Position numbers and translations under genes: made by a program
Notes under the pieces: model-generated
Database searches by the model: none
What the model was told of the DNA's origin: nothing
The model's input: only the letters and a program-made list of their open reading frames with translations
Assembly: GCF_014764405.1 (NCBI RefSeq)
Contig: NZ_CP061725.1
Span: 6,386,001-6,450,000 of the forward strand
DNA length: 64,000 bases
Direction of reading: 5' to 3'
Origin: Micromonospora craniellae
Lineage (GTDB): Bacteria > Actinomycetota > Actinomycetes > Mycobacteriales > Micromonosporaceae
In this document: piece after piece, positions 7,872 through 17,268 of the stretch
Position numbering within the stretch: the stretch's first letter is position 1
Layout: each line of letters opens with the position of its first letter

Positions 7872-9707
7872 CTAGCCTGGTCCGGTGCCGCCGAAGCGGC
7901 CCAGCGGGTTGGGCAGGGCGCCGACGAGTTGCAGAGCGGCCGACGGGTCGGACAGGTCGACCATCTGCTGGTTGTCGCGCAGTTGCAGCCGGTTGAGGCA
8001 GGACAGCGCGAACTCCGGGGCGAACAGGTCGTAGCGGGCCAGCCGGTCGGCCAGGTGCGGCACCTGGTCGGCGTACTCGGTGGCGCAGTCGGCGACGGCC
8101 CGCCAGAACGTCTCCTCGTCGACGACGCCCTGCGCGACGAGGGTGGCGCTGAGGAAGCGGAAGAAGCAGTCGAAGACGTCGGTGAAGATGGAGAGCAGCT
8201 TCATGTCCTCCGGGATGTCGGCCCGGACCCGCTCCACGGCCGCCGGCAGCTCCGCCTCGGCGCTCATCACCACGATCTCCTCGGCGATGTCCTTGAAGAT
8301 CACCCGTTCGACCGCGCCGTCCCGCAGCACCATGATGACGTTCTCGCCGTGCGGCATGAACGCCAGGTCGTAGGCGTAGAAGGCGTGCAACAGCGGGGTC
8401 AGGTAGGCGTTCAGATAGCGACGCAGCCACTCGGTCGGGGCCAGCTTCGAGGCGGCGACGAGTTCGGCGGCGAACGAGCGGCCGTCGGCGTCGACGTGCA
8501 GCAGCGACGCCATGGTGGCCAGCCGTTCGCCGGGGGCCAGGCCGGGCACCGGGCTCTCCCGCCAGAGCGCGGCCAGCATCTTGCGGTACGGCGAGTAGCG
8601 GTCGGTGGCCGCCTCGTACTGCCGGTGCCGGTAGCCGACGGCGGCCCGCTCCCGCAGGAGCGTCAGGCCGGTGGCGCCGAACACCGCGTCACCGGCGACC
8701 AGCTCGGCTAGCCAGTCGTTGATCGCCGGGGTGGCCTCCATGTACGCGGCCGACAGCCCCCGCATGAAGCCCATGTTCAGCACCGACAGGGCGGTCTTGA
8801 CGTAGTGCTGCTGCGGTGCGCTGACGTTGAAGAAGGTCCGGATGGACTGCTGGGCGAGGTATTCGTCCGGCCCCTCGCCGAGGTGCACCAGGCGGCGGCG
8901 GGCCACCTCACCGGCGAAGGTCACCGACAGCTTGTGCCACCACTGCCACGGGTGCACCGGCATGAGCAGGTAGTCGTCCAGGTCCAGACCGAGCTCACGC
9001 ATCGTCGCGGCGAACCGGTCAAGGGTCGCCTCGCCCAGTTCCGCCCGCAGGAAGCTCGGGTACTCCAGGTCGGCGGCGCAGGTGAAGGCGGCGTGGTCGC
9101 GGTGCGCGGCCACCCAGACGAGCCGTACCGGGTGGGCGGCCTCCGGGGCGTATCGGTGGTACTCGTCGACACCGAAGCCGAGCCGGCCGTTGTTGGCCAC
9201 GAAGCACGGATGGCCCTCGGTCATCGACGTCTCGATCACCTGGAAGTCGGCCTCGACCAGCTCGGCCGAGGTCGGCAGCGCGCGGTCCAGCTTGTACGCG
9301 GCACCGGCCAGGGTGGAGGTGATCTCCTCCAGGTAGACCGGCAGGATCCGGTCGGCGAGCCCGAGCGCGTCGCGCAGTTCCAGGCAGAGGTCGACGGCGT
9401 CCAGCGGCAACGACTCGTCGCCCCGATGCCGGGTGATGCTCTCCGGGTCGATGTCCCAGTGCTCCAACGCCAGTACCCTCGCCGCGAAGCGGTAGCGGAC
9501 CGCGCCGGAGTCGCCGGTCACCGCGTACCACCGGCGGCCGTCGGCGTCGGCGGGCCCGGCAGTCGGGTCGACCGGTTCGGGGGTCAGCAGCCGCTCGTGG
9601 GTGAACTCCGCGAGGGCCTTGCGCACCAGCAGCCGGTTGACCCGCTCCCAGGTCTGCGGCCGGAGATGGGCCACCGGTGACGCGGTCGGCGGGGCGGGGG
9701 TGGTCAC
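7872..9707 (-). CDS. desD: Desferrioxamine synthetase DesD (IucA/IucC-family NIS synthetase)
   Basis: The 611-residue NRPS-independent siderophore synthetase condenses N-acyl-N-hydroxycadaverine units with ATP into tris-hydroxamates. IucA/IucC motifs are visible: MPVHPWQWWHKL near residue 255 and FMPHGENVIMVL near residue 455. GTG 9707 follows AAGGAG with seven-base spacing and overlaps the desC stop (GTGA). It is last in the desABCD transcript, the order known from Streptomyces. Confidence 0.93.
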   Translation of the reverse strand: MTTPAPPTASPVAHLRPQTWERVNRLLVRKALAEFTHERLLTPEPVDPTAGPADADGRRWYAVTGDSGAVRYRFAARVLALEHWDIDPESITRHRGDESLPLDAVDLCLELRDALGLADRILPVYLEEITSTLAGAAYKLDRALPTSAELVEADFQVIETSMTEGHPCFVANNGRLGFGVDEYHRYAPEAAHPVRLVWVAAHRDHAAFTCAADLEYPSFLRAELGEATLDRFAATMRELGLDLDDYLLMPVHPWQWWHKLSVTFAGEVARRRLVHLGEGPDEYLAQQSIRTFFNVSAPQQHYVKTALSVLNMGFMRGLSAAYMEATPAINDWLAELVAGDAVFGATGLTLLRERAAVGYRHRQYEAATDRYSPYRKMLAALWRESPVPGLAPGERLATMASLLHVDADGRSFAAELVAASKLAPTEWLRRYLNAYLTPLLHAFYAYDLAFMPHGENVIMVLRDGAVERVIFKDIAEEIVVMSAEAELPAAVERVRADIPEDMKLLSIFTDVFDCFFRFLSATLVAQGVVDEETFWRAVADCATEYADQVPHLADRLARYDLFAPEFALSCLNRLQLRDNQQMVDLSDPSAALQLVGALPNPLGRFGGTGPG

Positions 9708-10282
9708 GATGATGCTCCTTCGCTACGCGTCGCGGCGACGAACCGCTCCCGGGTGCAGATGCTCAACAGGGCCGTCTTCTCCGGCTTGGCGATCGGGCCG
9801 ACCGCCTCGAACCCGACCGCCGCGTTGAGCGCGTGCACGGCGGTGTTGCGCACGTCCGGCTCGACCACGACCCGACGGGTGGCGGGGTCGGTGAAGAGCC
9901 AGGCCATCACGGTGGTGATCACGGCGGTGGTGAAGCCGTGCACGGGGGTGTCGGTGGGCGCGCAGAGGAAGTGCATGCCCACGTCACCGGGCTGCGCGTC
10001 GTGCAGGCCGACCAGCTCCACCCGGGCCGGGTCGTACCGTTCGGCGAGGAACGCCGGTGTGTCACGCCACAGCCCGAGGTAGGCGTCGTGGTGCGGGTGG
10101 GCGGCGAGGGCGCCGTACTCGGCCGCGACCCGGTCGAGGTCGGCGTCCTGCATCATCCAGAAGGCCGCCTTGGGGTGGGTGACCCAGCGGTGCAGCAGGG
10201 GTGCGTCGGCGGCCACGTCGAGCGTGCGCAGGGCGAACTCGCCCAGCCCCGGATCGTGGCGGGTGAACACCACCTCGGTCAC
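9704..10282 (-). CDS. desC: N-hydroxycadaverine acyltransferase DesC
   Basis: The 192-residue GNAT-fold protein is of the siderophore acyltransferase type (IucB/AlcB-like). LLHRWVTHPKAAFWMMQDA and FTDPATRRVVVEPDVRN are typical. In characterised homologues it transfers acetyl or succinyl from CoA to N-hydroxycadaverine. Its GTG overlaps the desB stop and its stop overlaps the desD start, giving strict coupling. Confidence 0.9.
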   Translation of the reverse strand: MTEVVFTRHDPGLGEFALRTLDVAADAPLLHRWVTHPKAAFWMMQDADLDRVAAEYGALAAHPHHDAYLGLWRDTPAFLAERYDPARVELVGLHDAQPGDVGMHFLCAPTDTPVHGFTTAVITTVMAWLFTDPATRRVVVEPDVRNTAVHALNAAVGFEAVGPIAKPEKTALLSICTRERFVAATRSEGASS

Positions 10283-11559
10283 GAGGGCACCCCGAACTCC
10301 TGGAACGTGATCGACTTTTCTATCGGGTACGGCTCCCGGCCGAGCAGCTCCCGGATGATCCAGGCGTTGCGGTACGGACCCATCCCGAGGTCGGGCGAGG
10401 TGATGCTGTGCGTGTGCGTACCGCCGTTCTGGAGGAAGACGCCGCGCCCGGTGTGGTCGATGCTGTAGTTGCGGGCGACGTCGAGCCGACCGTGCCCGTC
10501 GAAGCGCAGCCGGTCGCGGATCGGGTCCAGGTACGCCGGCACCCGGAAGTGGTAGCCGGTGGCCAGCACCAGTCCCTCGGTCTCCAGGGTGCAGTTCCGT
10601 TCCTGCTCGACGTGGCGCAGCGCGAGCGTGTGCACCCCGGCGGCCTCGTCGTAGGTGACCTCGGTCAGCTCGGTGTTGGTCAGCAGGCGGGTGTTCACCG
10701 GACCGTGCACGCTGGTGGCGTAGAGCAGGTCGAAGATGCCGTCGATCAGGTCGGCCGAGATCCCCTTGAACAGGCCCTTCTGCTCGGCCTCCAGCCGGTA
10801 GCGGGTCGCCTCGGGCAGGGCGTGGAAGTAGTCCACGTAGTCCGGTGAGGTCATCTCCAAAGTGAGCTTGGTGTACTCCAGCGGGAAGAACCGGGGTGAG
10901 CGGGTCACCCAGTTCAGCCGGTAGCCGTGGGTGTGTATGTCGCCGAGCAGGTCATGGTAGATCTCGGCGGCGCTCTGTCCACTGCCGACCACGGTGATGC
11001 TCCGCTTGGCCCGCAACGCGTCCCGGTTCTCCAGGTAACGCGAGTTGTGCACCGCGTCGGAGGTCAGCCCGGCGCAGGCGGGGGGCAGGTGCGGCGGGGT
11101 GCCGGTGCCGAGCACCACGTGCCGGGCCCGATGCGTGACGGTGCCGCCGTCGACGGTGGCGCTCACCACGTACCTGTCATCGGCCGGGTCGTACTCGACG
11201 GCGGTCACCTGGTGGCCGAAGCGCAGGTTGGACAGCTTCCCGGCGGCCCACCGGCAGTACGCGTCGTACTCCACCCGCAGCGGGTAGAAGTTCTCCCGGA
11301 TGTAGAAGGGGTAGAGCCGGCCGATCTCCTTGAGATAGCTGAGGAAGGTGTACGACGAGGTGGGGTCGGCCAGGGTCACCAGGTCGGCCAGGAACGGGGT
11401 CTGCAGGCGGGACGACTCCAGCAGCATCCCGGGGTGCCAGGACACGTCGTCGCGGGCCTCCAGGAACAACCCGTCGAGGTCGGCTATCGGCGCGGTCAGG
11501 CAGGCCAGGCCGAGGTTGTACGGGCCGAGGCCGATCCCGATGAAGTCGTAGCTGGACAT
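10279..11559 (-). CDS. desB: Cadaverine N-monooxygenase DesB
   Basis: The 426-residue flavin-dependent N-hydroxylase of the lysine/ornithine N-oxygenase family has the FAD-binding GIGLGPYNLGLA (residue 8), the NADPH-binding VVGSGQSAAEI (about residue 190) and the ATGYH motif (about residue 350). It N-hydroxylates cadaverine made by DesA. ATG 11559 has AGAGGG upstream. It is 26 bp downstream of desA. Confidence 0.93.
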   Translation of the reverse strand: MSSYDFIGIGLGPYNLGLACLTAPIADLDGLFLEARDDVSWHPGMLLESSRLQTPFLADLVTLADPTSSYTFLSYLKEIGRLYPFYIRENFYPLRVEYDAYCRWAAGKLSNLRFGHQVTAVEYDPADDRYVVSATVDGGTVTHRARHVVLGTGTPPHLPPACAGLTSDAVHNSRYLENRDALRAKRSITVVGSGQSAAEIYHDLLGDIHTHGYRLNWVTRSPRFFPLEYTKLTLEMTSPDYVDYFHALPEATRYRLEAEQKGLFKGISADLIDGIFDLLYATSVHGPVNTRLLTNTELTEVTYDEAAGVHTLALRHVEQERNCTLETEGLVLATGYHFRVPAYLDPIRDRLRFDGHGRLDVARNYSIDHTGRGVFLQNGGTHTHSITSPDLGMGPYRNAWIIRELLGREPYPIEKSITFQEFGVPS

Positions 11560-11585
11560 CCGGCCCTCTTTCTCCGGTGGCGTGG

Positions 11586-13136
11586 TCAGCCGACCGGGCA
11601 GGTCAGGTCAACGGCGGGCGTGCCGGCGTGGGTGTGCACGTACCGGCCGGCGTGCTCGGCGATCAGGTCCAGCACGTACCCGACATCCTCGCGCGTGGTG
11701 CGCGGATTGAGAACGGTGAACTTGAGGTACTGCCGACCGTCCACCCTGGTTCCGGCGACGATCGCCAGGCCGGAGGCGGCCAGCGCCTCCCGGGCCCGCA
11801 GGTTGGCCGCGTCGGCCAAATCCCGGCCCGGGCCGGTGGGCCGCCAGCGGAACACCACCGTGCTCAGCGGCGAGCGGGTCAGCACCTCGAAGCGGGGGTC
11901 GGCGGCGACCAGGTCCCAGGCGTCGTCGGCCCGGTCGCAGACCTCGTCGAACAGCTCGCCGACCGCGTCCGGGCCCATCACGCGCAGGGTGAGCCAGAGC
12001 TTGAGGGCGTCGAAGCGGCGCGTGGTCTGCATGCTCTTGTCGACCTGGTTGGGGATGCGCTGGGCGACCATCCGGGCCGGGTTGAGGTAGTCCGCGTGCC
12101 AGGTCACGTGCCGCAGCGTCCGCCCGTCGCGGACCAGCACGGCGCTGGAGCTGACCGGCTGGAAGAACGACTTGTGGTAATCGACGGTCACCGAGTCGGC
12201 CCGCTCGACGCCGTCGAGCAGGTGCCGACGGGTGGGCGAGACCAGCAGTCCGCAGCCGTACGCGGCGTCGACGTGCAGCCACACCCCGGCGGTGGCGCAC
12301 ACCTCGGCGATCTCGTCGAGCGGGTCGATGGTGCCGAAGTCGGTGGTGCCGGCGGTGGCGACGACCGCCATCACCGGCAGTCCGTCGCGACGGCAGCGGG
12401 CGATCTCGTAGCGTACCGCGCCGGACCGCATCCGCCGGTCCGGGCCGGTCTCCACCAGCACGATCGCGTCCGGGGCCAGGCCGAGCAGCTTGGCCGCTTT
12501 CTGCACGCTGAAGTGGCCGGCCGCGGAGGCGATGATCCGCAGCCGGGGCAGCAGGATGCGCCGGTCGGCCGGGGTGGCCCCGGCCAGGGCCTCCTCCCGG
12601 GCCAGCAGCAGCGCGTGCAGGTTGGACTGGGTGCCGCCGCTGGTGAACACCCCGTCGGCGGTCGGACCGAACCCGATCCGGGTGGCCGTCCAGTCGATCA
12701 GCCGGCGTTCGATGAGGGTGCCGCCGGCGCTCTGGTCCCAGGTGTCCATCGAGGAGTTGACCGCGCTGAGCACCGCCTCGCCGAGCAGCGCCGGGATGAC
12801 CACCGGGCAGTTCAGGTGGGCCAGGTAGCGGGGGTGGTGGAAGTAGACCGCGTCGCGCAGGTAGACCTCCTCCAGCTCGTCCAGCGCGGCGGTGGCGTCA
12901 CCCAACGGGCGGTCCAGGTCGACCGCGCCGACCAGCGGCGCCAACTCGTCCGGGCGTACGCCGGTGCAGGGTCCGGTCGCCTCGGTCACCCGCCGGGCCA
13001 CCCGGTCGACGCCGGCGGCCACGGCACGCCGGTAGTCCTCGACTGTGCCCTCGTGGAGCAGGTGGGACCGGGCTGTGGTGGGCCCGGGTGTCGGCCGGGT
13101 CGGCGTTGCCTCGGCGGTGTGCACCGGCAGGGTCAT
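11586..13136 (-). CDS. desA: Lysine decarboxylase DesA (PLP group II decarboxylase)
   Basis: The 516-residue pyridoxal-5'-phosphate enzyme converts lysine to cadaverine. The PLP Lys is in DSVTVDYHKSFFQP and the PLP-contacting Asp in WLHVDAAYGCGLL. ATG 13136 has GGAGG upstream. It is the first gene of desABCD. The iron box lies about 410 bp upstream, so the transcript would have a long leader. Confidence 0.92.
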   Translation of the reverse strand: MTLPVHTAEATPTRPTPGPTTARSHLLHEGTVEDYRRAVAAGVDRVARRVTEATGPCTGVRPDELAPLVGAVDLDRPLGDATAALDELEEVYLRDAVYFHHPRYLAHLNCPVVIPALLGEAVLSAVNSSMDTWDQSAGGTLIERRLIDWTATRIGFGPTADGVFTSGGTQSNLHALLLAREEALAGATPADRRILLPRLRIIASAAGHFSVQKAAKLLGLAPDAIVLVETGPDRRMRSGAVRYEIARCRRDGLPVMAVVATAGTTDFGTIDPLDEIAEVCATAGVWLHVDAAYGCGLLVSPTRRHLLDGVERADSVTVDYHKSFFQPVSSSAVLVRDGRTLRHVTWHADYLNPARMVAQRIPNQVDKSMQTTRRFDALKLWLTLRVMGPDAVGELFDEVCDRADDAWDLVAADPRFEVLTRSPLSTVVFRWRPTGPGRDLADAANLRAREALAASGLAIVAGTRVDGRQYLKFTVLNPRTTREDVGYVLDLIAEHAGRYVHTHAGTPAVDLTCPVG

Positions 13137-13543
13137 GGACGTCCTCCACGCTCGGCGGTTCGGTTGTCGGGCAGCCGGAAGCCGCCGCTCGCACGGGAGC
13201 GGCGGGTGCTGCGGTCTCGGCGGGTGGTGGGAGGGGCGGACCGGCGGGGTGACGCGCGGATCGCCCGGAGGCGTCAGGTGAGCTTTCTCGCACCCGGGGG
13301 TGCCGGGGCGGAGGTCGTCTGGAGGCCGGAATACGGTGCACGCGAAGCGAGGTCGGCCTACGCTCCGGCGCGCCGGAGTCCGAAAGTGATCAGCGTGTCG
13401 TCTCCGCCACGACCGGCGGGCACGGCGACCGCGACGGCAGGGTCGACGGCGACCGGGCCCCGGCGCACGGCACGGCGAGTGGAGACGGGATCAGGCATCA
13501 CGTCGTCTTTCGATCAGGGTCGAGGGGACCTTGGACAACGCGG
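13137..13543 (-). other. Long leader region upstream of desA
   Basis: About 400 bp separate desA from the iron box. One short frame on the desA strand (13498 to 13358, 46 codons, MPDPVSTRRAVRRG) stays open but has a poor ribosome-binding site and no recognisable family. Otherwise nothing is evident; either the transcript has a long 5' leader or a second promoter lies closer to desA. Confidence 0.35.
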
Positions 13544-13562
13544 TTAGGCTAACCTAACTTAA
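13544..13562. promoter_or_regulatory. Iron box (IdeR/DmdR-type operator)
   Basis: Read on the minus strand the 19-mer TTAAGTTAGGTTAGCCTAA agrees with the IdeR/DmdR consensus TTAGGTTAGGCTAACCTAA at 16 positions. On the plus strand it contains TTAGGCTAACCTAA, identical to the last 14 bases of the consensus. It sits between desA and the divergent desG and probably represses both when Fe(II) is plentiful. Confidence 0.85.
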
Positions 13563-13771
13563 CCCCCTGTCAAGTCCCGATCCGCGTTTCGCGCCACACT
13601 GGAGCTCGCACTGTCCGTTATCGAGTCACCACCCCACGAGACGGCGAACCGCCGCCCCGCCCGGCAGCTTCGGTCATCGTCGGCCGGCACCCGCCCGACT
13701 GCCGGCGAGTCGCGAACCGGTCCCCCACCGCCGGCCCCCGCCGGCCCGCTGCGTACCGGTACGGTTACACC

Positions 13772-15847
13772 GTGAACGAGCGGACGGCTGCCGGATCATC
13801 CGCACACAGTGGACGGCGCTACCGGGACCGCCACGGCATCCCGCACCTGCGCGCCGACGACCCGGGCTCACTGGCATACGCGCAGGGCCTGGTCACCGCG
13901 CTGGACCGGGCCTGGCAGATCGAGGTGGAACGACACCGCTCGCAGGGCGCCAGCGCCGCCTTCCTCGGGCTGGACGCGCTGGCCTGGGACCGGTTCGCGC
14001 GGCAGGTCCGGCTCGCCGACACCGCGCAGCGCTGCTACGCGGCGCTCGACCCGGCGACCGCCGAGTGGGTGGGCCGCTACGTCGACGGCGTCAACAGCGG
14101 TCTCGCCGCAGGCGCGGCGCGGGCCCCCGAGTTCGCCGCCACCGGCCTGTCCCCCGGCACCTGGCAGCCGTGGACACCGCTGGCCGTCTGGCTCGGCCAC
14201 CACGTGCTCTTCGCCGGGCTGCCCACCAAGCTCTGGCGCGAACACGTGGCGCGGCGGCTCGGTGCGGCGGCGGCCGGCCTGTTCGCCGTCGACGGGCAGG
14301 TGACCTCCGGCAGCAACGGCTGGCTGGTCACCGGGGACCGCACCGCCACCGGCGCGCCCCTGATCGCCGGCGACCCGCACCGGTTCATCGAGGCGCCCGG
14401 CATCTACCAGCAGATCCGCCTGGCCTGCCCGGAGTACGACGTGCTGGGGTTCGCCGTGCCCGGCGTGCCGGGCCTGCCGCACTTCGGGCACGCCGGTGCG
14501 GTGGCCTGGGCCATCACCAACGCGATGTCCGACTACCAGGACCTGTACGCCGAGCGGCTGCGCCGCCGGGGCGACGCGGTCGAGGCGTACGGGCCGGACG
14601 GGTGGCGGCCGGCGTACCAGCAGGTCGAGACCATCGAGGTGGCCGGCGCCGACCCGGTCGAGGTCGAGGTGATCGAGACCGAGCGGGGGCCGGTGGTCTC
14701 CGGCGGCCCCGACGACGACCCGGAGCTGACCGTCAGCCTGCGTCAACCGGCCCGGGTCGCCGGTGACCTCGGCTTCGCCGTGCTGCCCGCGCTGCTGCGC
14801 GCCCGTACCGTCGACGACCTGGACGCCGCCCTGGACGGTTGGGTCGAGCCGGTCAACGTGGTGCTCGCCGCCGACACCGCCGGTGGGCTGCTGCACCGGG
14901 TCGCCGGCCGGGTGCCGCGACGGCACCCGGACAACGGGCTGCGGGTGGTGCCCGGCTGGTCGGCGGAGCACACCTGGCAGGGCTGGCACGACACCCCGGA
15001 GTCCCCGGTCGACGGGATCGCGGTGATGGCCAACGAGCGCGGCATCTCCGCCGAACTCGGGGTGGAGTTCGCCCCGCCGTACCGCGCCGACCGGATCCGC
15101 GCGCTGCTCACCGCCGGCACCGGCTGGCGCGCGGCGCAGATGGCCGCCGTACACGCCGACACCCACCTGGGCGCGGCCGAGCCGCTGCTCACCGTGCTCG
15201 CCGGCCTGGACGGGCTGAGCGCCGACGCCGACGCGCTGCGGACCCGCCTGCTGGCCTGGGACCGCCGGATGGCGGCCGACAGCGTCGACGCGGCGGCTTT
15301 CGCCGACCTGCGCGCGGCGGTGGCGCGGCGGCTCGCCGCCCACCCGACGCTGGCCGTGCTGGCCGAGCCGCCCGCCCACCCCGAGGTGTTCCAGCCCTGG
15401 CTGGCGCTGGTGCCCCGGGTCGGGTACGCGGTGGCCCCACTGCTGCACGCCGACCTGCCCGGCGTGGACCGGGACGCGCTGGTGCGGGCGGCGGCCGAGG
15501 AGGTCGCCGCGACCGGCGACACCCGCCGGTGGGGCGAACGGCACCGCCTCCTGCCCTGGCAGGCGCTGCCCGACCCGGCCGCCCCGCCCGGGCCGGAGCT
15601 GCACGGCGACAGCGACTGTGTGCTGGCCACCTCCAGCGTGCCCGGGGTCACCGACCTGTGCCTGCGCGGGCCGACCGCCCGCTACGTGTGGGACCTGGCC
15701 CGGCGCGAGGACAGCCGGTGGGTGGTGCCGCTCGGCGCCACCGGTGCCGGCCCGCACCGCGACGACCAGCTCCCGCTCTGGCTGCGGGGCGAGCTGGTCG
15801 AGGTGACCTGCGACTGGGACCACCTCACCGAGGAGCACGATGACTGA
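13772..15847 (+). CDS. desG: Penicillin amidase-family protein, DesG-like
   Basis: The 691-residue Ntn-hydrolase of the penicillin G acylase type has the probable processing site and beta-subunit nucleophile Ser in TSGSNGWLVTGDRT (about residue 180), followed by GDPHRFIEAP, typical of the family. Penicillin-amidase genes in actinobacterial des loci were named desG and proposed to supply phenylacetyl groups for arylated desferrioxamines. GTG 13772 has no clear Shine-Dalgarno; a TACGGT -10-like hexamer six bases upstream would fit leaderless transcription. No signal peptide is evident, unlike secreted penicillin acylases. Confidence 0.85.
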   Translation: MNERTAAGSSAHSGRRYRDRHGIPHLRADDPGSLAYAQGLVTALDRAWQIEVERHRSQGASAAFLGLDALAWDRFARQVRLADTAQRCYAALDPATAEWVGRYVDGVNSGLAAGAARAPEFAATGLSPGTWQPWTPLAVWLGHHVLFAGLPTKLWREHVARRLGAAAAGLFAVDGQVTSGSNGWLVTGDRTATGAPLIAGDPHRFIEAPGIYQQIRLACPEYDVLGFAVPGVPGLPHFGHAGAVAWAITNAMSDYQDLYAERLRRRGDAVEAYGPDGWRPAYQQVETIEVAGADPVEVEVIETERGPVVSGGPDDDPELTVSLRQPARVAGDLGFAVLPALLRARTVDDLDAALDGWVEPVNVVLAADTAGGLLHRVAGRVPRRHPDNGLRVVPGWSAEHTWQGWHDTPESPVDGIAVMANERGISAELGVEFAPPYRADRIRALLTAGTGWRAAQMAAVHADTHLGAAEPLLTVLAGLDGLSADADALRTRLLAWDRRMAADSVDAAAFADLRAAVARRLAAHPTLAVLAEPPAHPEVFQPWLALVPRVGYAVAPLLHADLPGVDRDALVRAAAEEVAATGDTRRWGERHRLLPWQALPDPAAPPGPELHGDSDCVLATSSVPGVTDLCLRGPTARYVWDLARREDSRWVVPLGATGAGPHRDDQLPLWLRGELVEVTCDWDHLTEEHDD

Positions 15848-16385
15848 TCCGCACCACCACCAGCGGCACGTCCCCGGTTTCGGCACGATCACCTTCCGGC
15901 CGGTCGACCCGGAGGCCGACGCGGACGTGATCCACGGCTGGGTCAGCCAGGACCGGGCCCGCTTCTGGGGGATGCGCGACGCCGACCGGGACCGGGTCGT
16001 GGAGGTCTACCGGTACGTCGACTCGCTGCCCACCCACCACGCGTACCTGACCCTGCGCGACGGGGAGCCGGTGGCGCTGTTCCAGGGCTACCAGCCGGAA
16101 CACGACCCGGTCGGCGAGTGCTACCCGGTACGCCCCGGCGACTACGGCGGCCACCTGCTGATCGGCACACCGGTACGCCCCGAGCGGGGCTTCACCGGCG
16201 CCCTGCTCGCCGAGTTCGTCGCGTTCGTCTTCACCGACCCCACCCGGCGGCGGCTGATCATGGAGCCGGACGCCCGCAACGACAAGGCGATCGCCCGGCT
16301 GCGGCGGGCCGGTTTCGTCGAGGGCCCACTGATCGACCTGCCGCACAAGCAGGCCCGCCTGATGTTCCTCGACCGCCCCACCTGA
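15840..16385 (+). CDS. desH: Second siderophore acyltransferase, DesC paralogue
   Basis: The 181-residue GNAT/IucB-like acyltransferase shares the DesC layout: ADVIHGWVSQDRARFWGMRDA and FTDPTRRRLIMEPDARNDKA. Its ATG overlaps the desG stop by 8 nt, so it is coupled to the amidase. By context it probably acylates the same hydroxylamine with the unusual acyl group handled by DesG. The symbol desH is used for such desG partners as I recall and is less certain than the family call. Confidence 0.8.
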   Translation: MTDPHHHQRHVPGFGTITFRPVDPEADADVIHGWVSQDRARFWGMRDADRDRVVEVYRYVDSLPTHHAYLTLRDGEPVALFQGYQPEHDPVGECYPVRPGDYGGHLLIGTPVRPERGFTGALLAEFVAFVFTDPTRRRLIMEPDARNDKAIARLRRAGFVEGPLIDLPHKQARLMFLDRPT

Positions 16386-16412
16386 TCCGGGCGACGGGCA
16401 GATGTGTGCATG

Positions 16413-16481
16413 TGCTCAAGGCTCACCGGCCCGGCCCGGCGACGGCTGGTGACGGAGCCGGACGCCTCCACGACAACTCGA
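16413..16481 (+). pseudogene. Short GNAT acyltransferase remnant
   Basis: The frame CSRLTGPARRRLVTEPDAS resembles the FTDPxRRRLxxEPDARN motif of the two acyltransferases in this locus. No start and no rest of the domain are present, so it would be a leftover from a duplicated desC/desH-like gene. The match is short. Confidence 0.3.
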
Positions 16482-16515
16482 CCACACGCTCGCGCCAGGC
16501 GGCCGGCGGAACGTG

Positions 16516-17268
16516 TCATGAATTCGCGCCCCGTGAACCTGGGCGGCAGATCAGGGAACGATCACCACGCTGGCAGCGCTCCGACAGGGCGTAGCGGGTG
16601 AGCACCACGTCCCCGATCTGGCGTGCTTCCATCACCCGGGCCCGCCGCCCCGGGTGCCAGGGGAACCGGCCGTCGCCGACGAACCGGGGTGCCCGCCGGT
16701 CCCCCACGAAGAACGGCGCCACCACCAGGTGCAGTTCGTCGGCGAGCCCGGCGGCGAGGAACTGGCCGTGCACCACCGCGCCGCCCTCCACCAGGAGCCG
16801 CTGTATCCCCCGGTCGGCGAGGTCGGCCAGGGCCCGCGACAGGTCGACCGGGTCACCGGCGTCGACGACAGTGGCCAGGTCACCGAGGCGGTGCCGGGTC
16901 TTCTCCAACGCGCCGCTGGCACTGTAGACGATCCGGTCGGTGTCGCCGACGGTGAAGAACCGGGCGGTCGGGTCCAGGTCGCCGCAGCCGGTCAGGGTCA
17001 CCCGGGTCGGGGACTCCGGCAGGCCACGGGCCACCCGCTCGGCCCGGCGCCGGTCACAGCGGACCAGCAACCGGGGATCGTCCCGGCGGACCGTACCGGC
17101 GCCGACCAGGATCGCGTCACAGTCGGCACGGACCGCGTCGACGCGGTCGAGGTCCGCGTCGTTGGAGAGCAGGAGCCGCTCCTCGGTGGCGTCGTCGATG
17201 TAGCCGTCGATCGAGGTCGCGCAGCTGAGCAGCACGTACGGGCGCTGCGCCGTCGCCGGGCCGGTCAC
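16516..17268 (-). CDS. RibD C-terminal/dihydrofolate reductase-fold reductase
   Basis: The 250-residue protein starts at GTG 17268 (overlapping the ribA stop as GTGA) with YVLLSCATSIDGYIDD, the NADPH-binding RibD_C signature. LLVEGGAVVHGQFLAAGLAD and the FFVGDRRAPRF region complete the fold. Family members reduce the ribosyl side chain of the GTP cyclohydrolase II product. No deaminase domain is attached. It ends the seven-gene operon and would act directly on the product of its neighbour. Confidence 0.85.
   Translation of the reverse strand: MTGPATAQRPYVLLSCATSIDGYIDDATEERLLLSNDADLDRVDAVRADCDAILVGAGTVRRDDPRLLVRCDRRRAERVARGLPESPTRVTLTGCGDLDPTARFFTVGDTDRIVYSASGALEKTRHRLGDLATVVDAGDPVDLSRALADLADRGIQRLLVEGGAVVHGQFLAAGLADELHLVVAPFFVGDRRAPRFVGDGRFPWHPGRRARVMEARQIGDVVLTRYALSERCQRGDRSLICRPGSRGANS

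Noticed and set aside
6832..8430. 532-codon minus-strand frame across the lacI and desD ends
   Set aside because: Overlaps two well-supported genes and has only repetitive Arg/Gly/Gln composition.
11577..13547. 656-codon open frame antisense to desA
   Set aside because: No domain; desA motifs are on the other strand.
13868..15892. 674-codon open frame antisense to desG
   Set aside because: Same high-GC shadow effect; the plus-strand frame carries the full Ntn-hydrolase signature.
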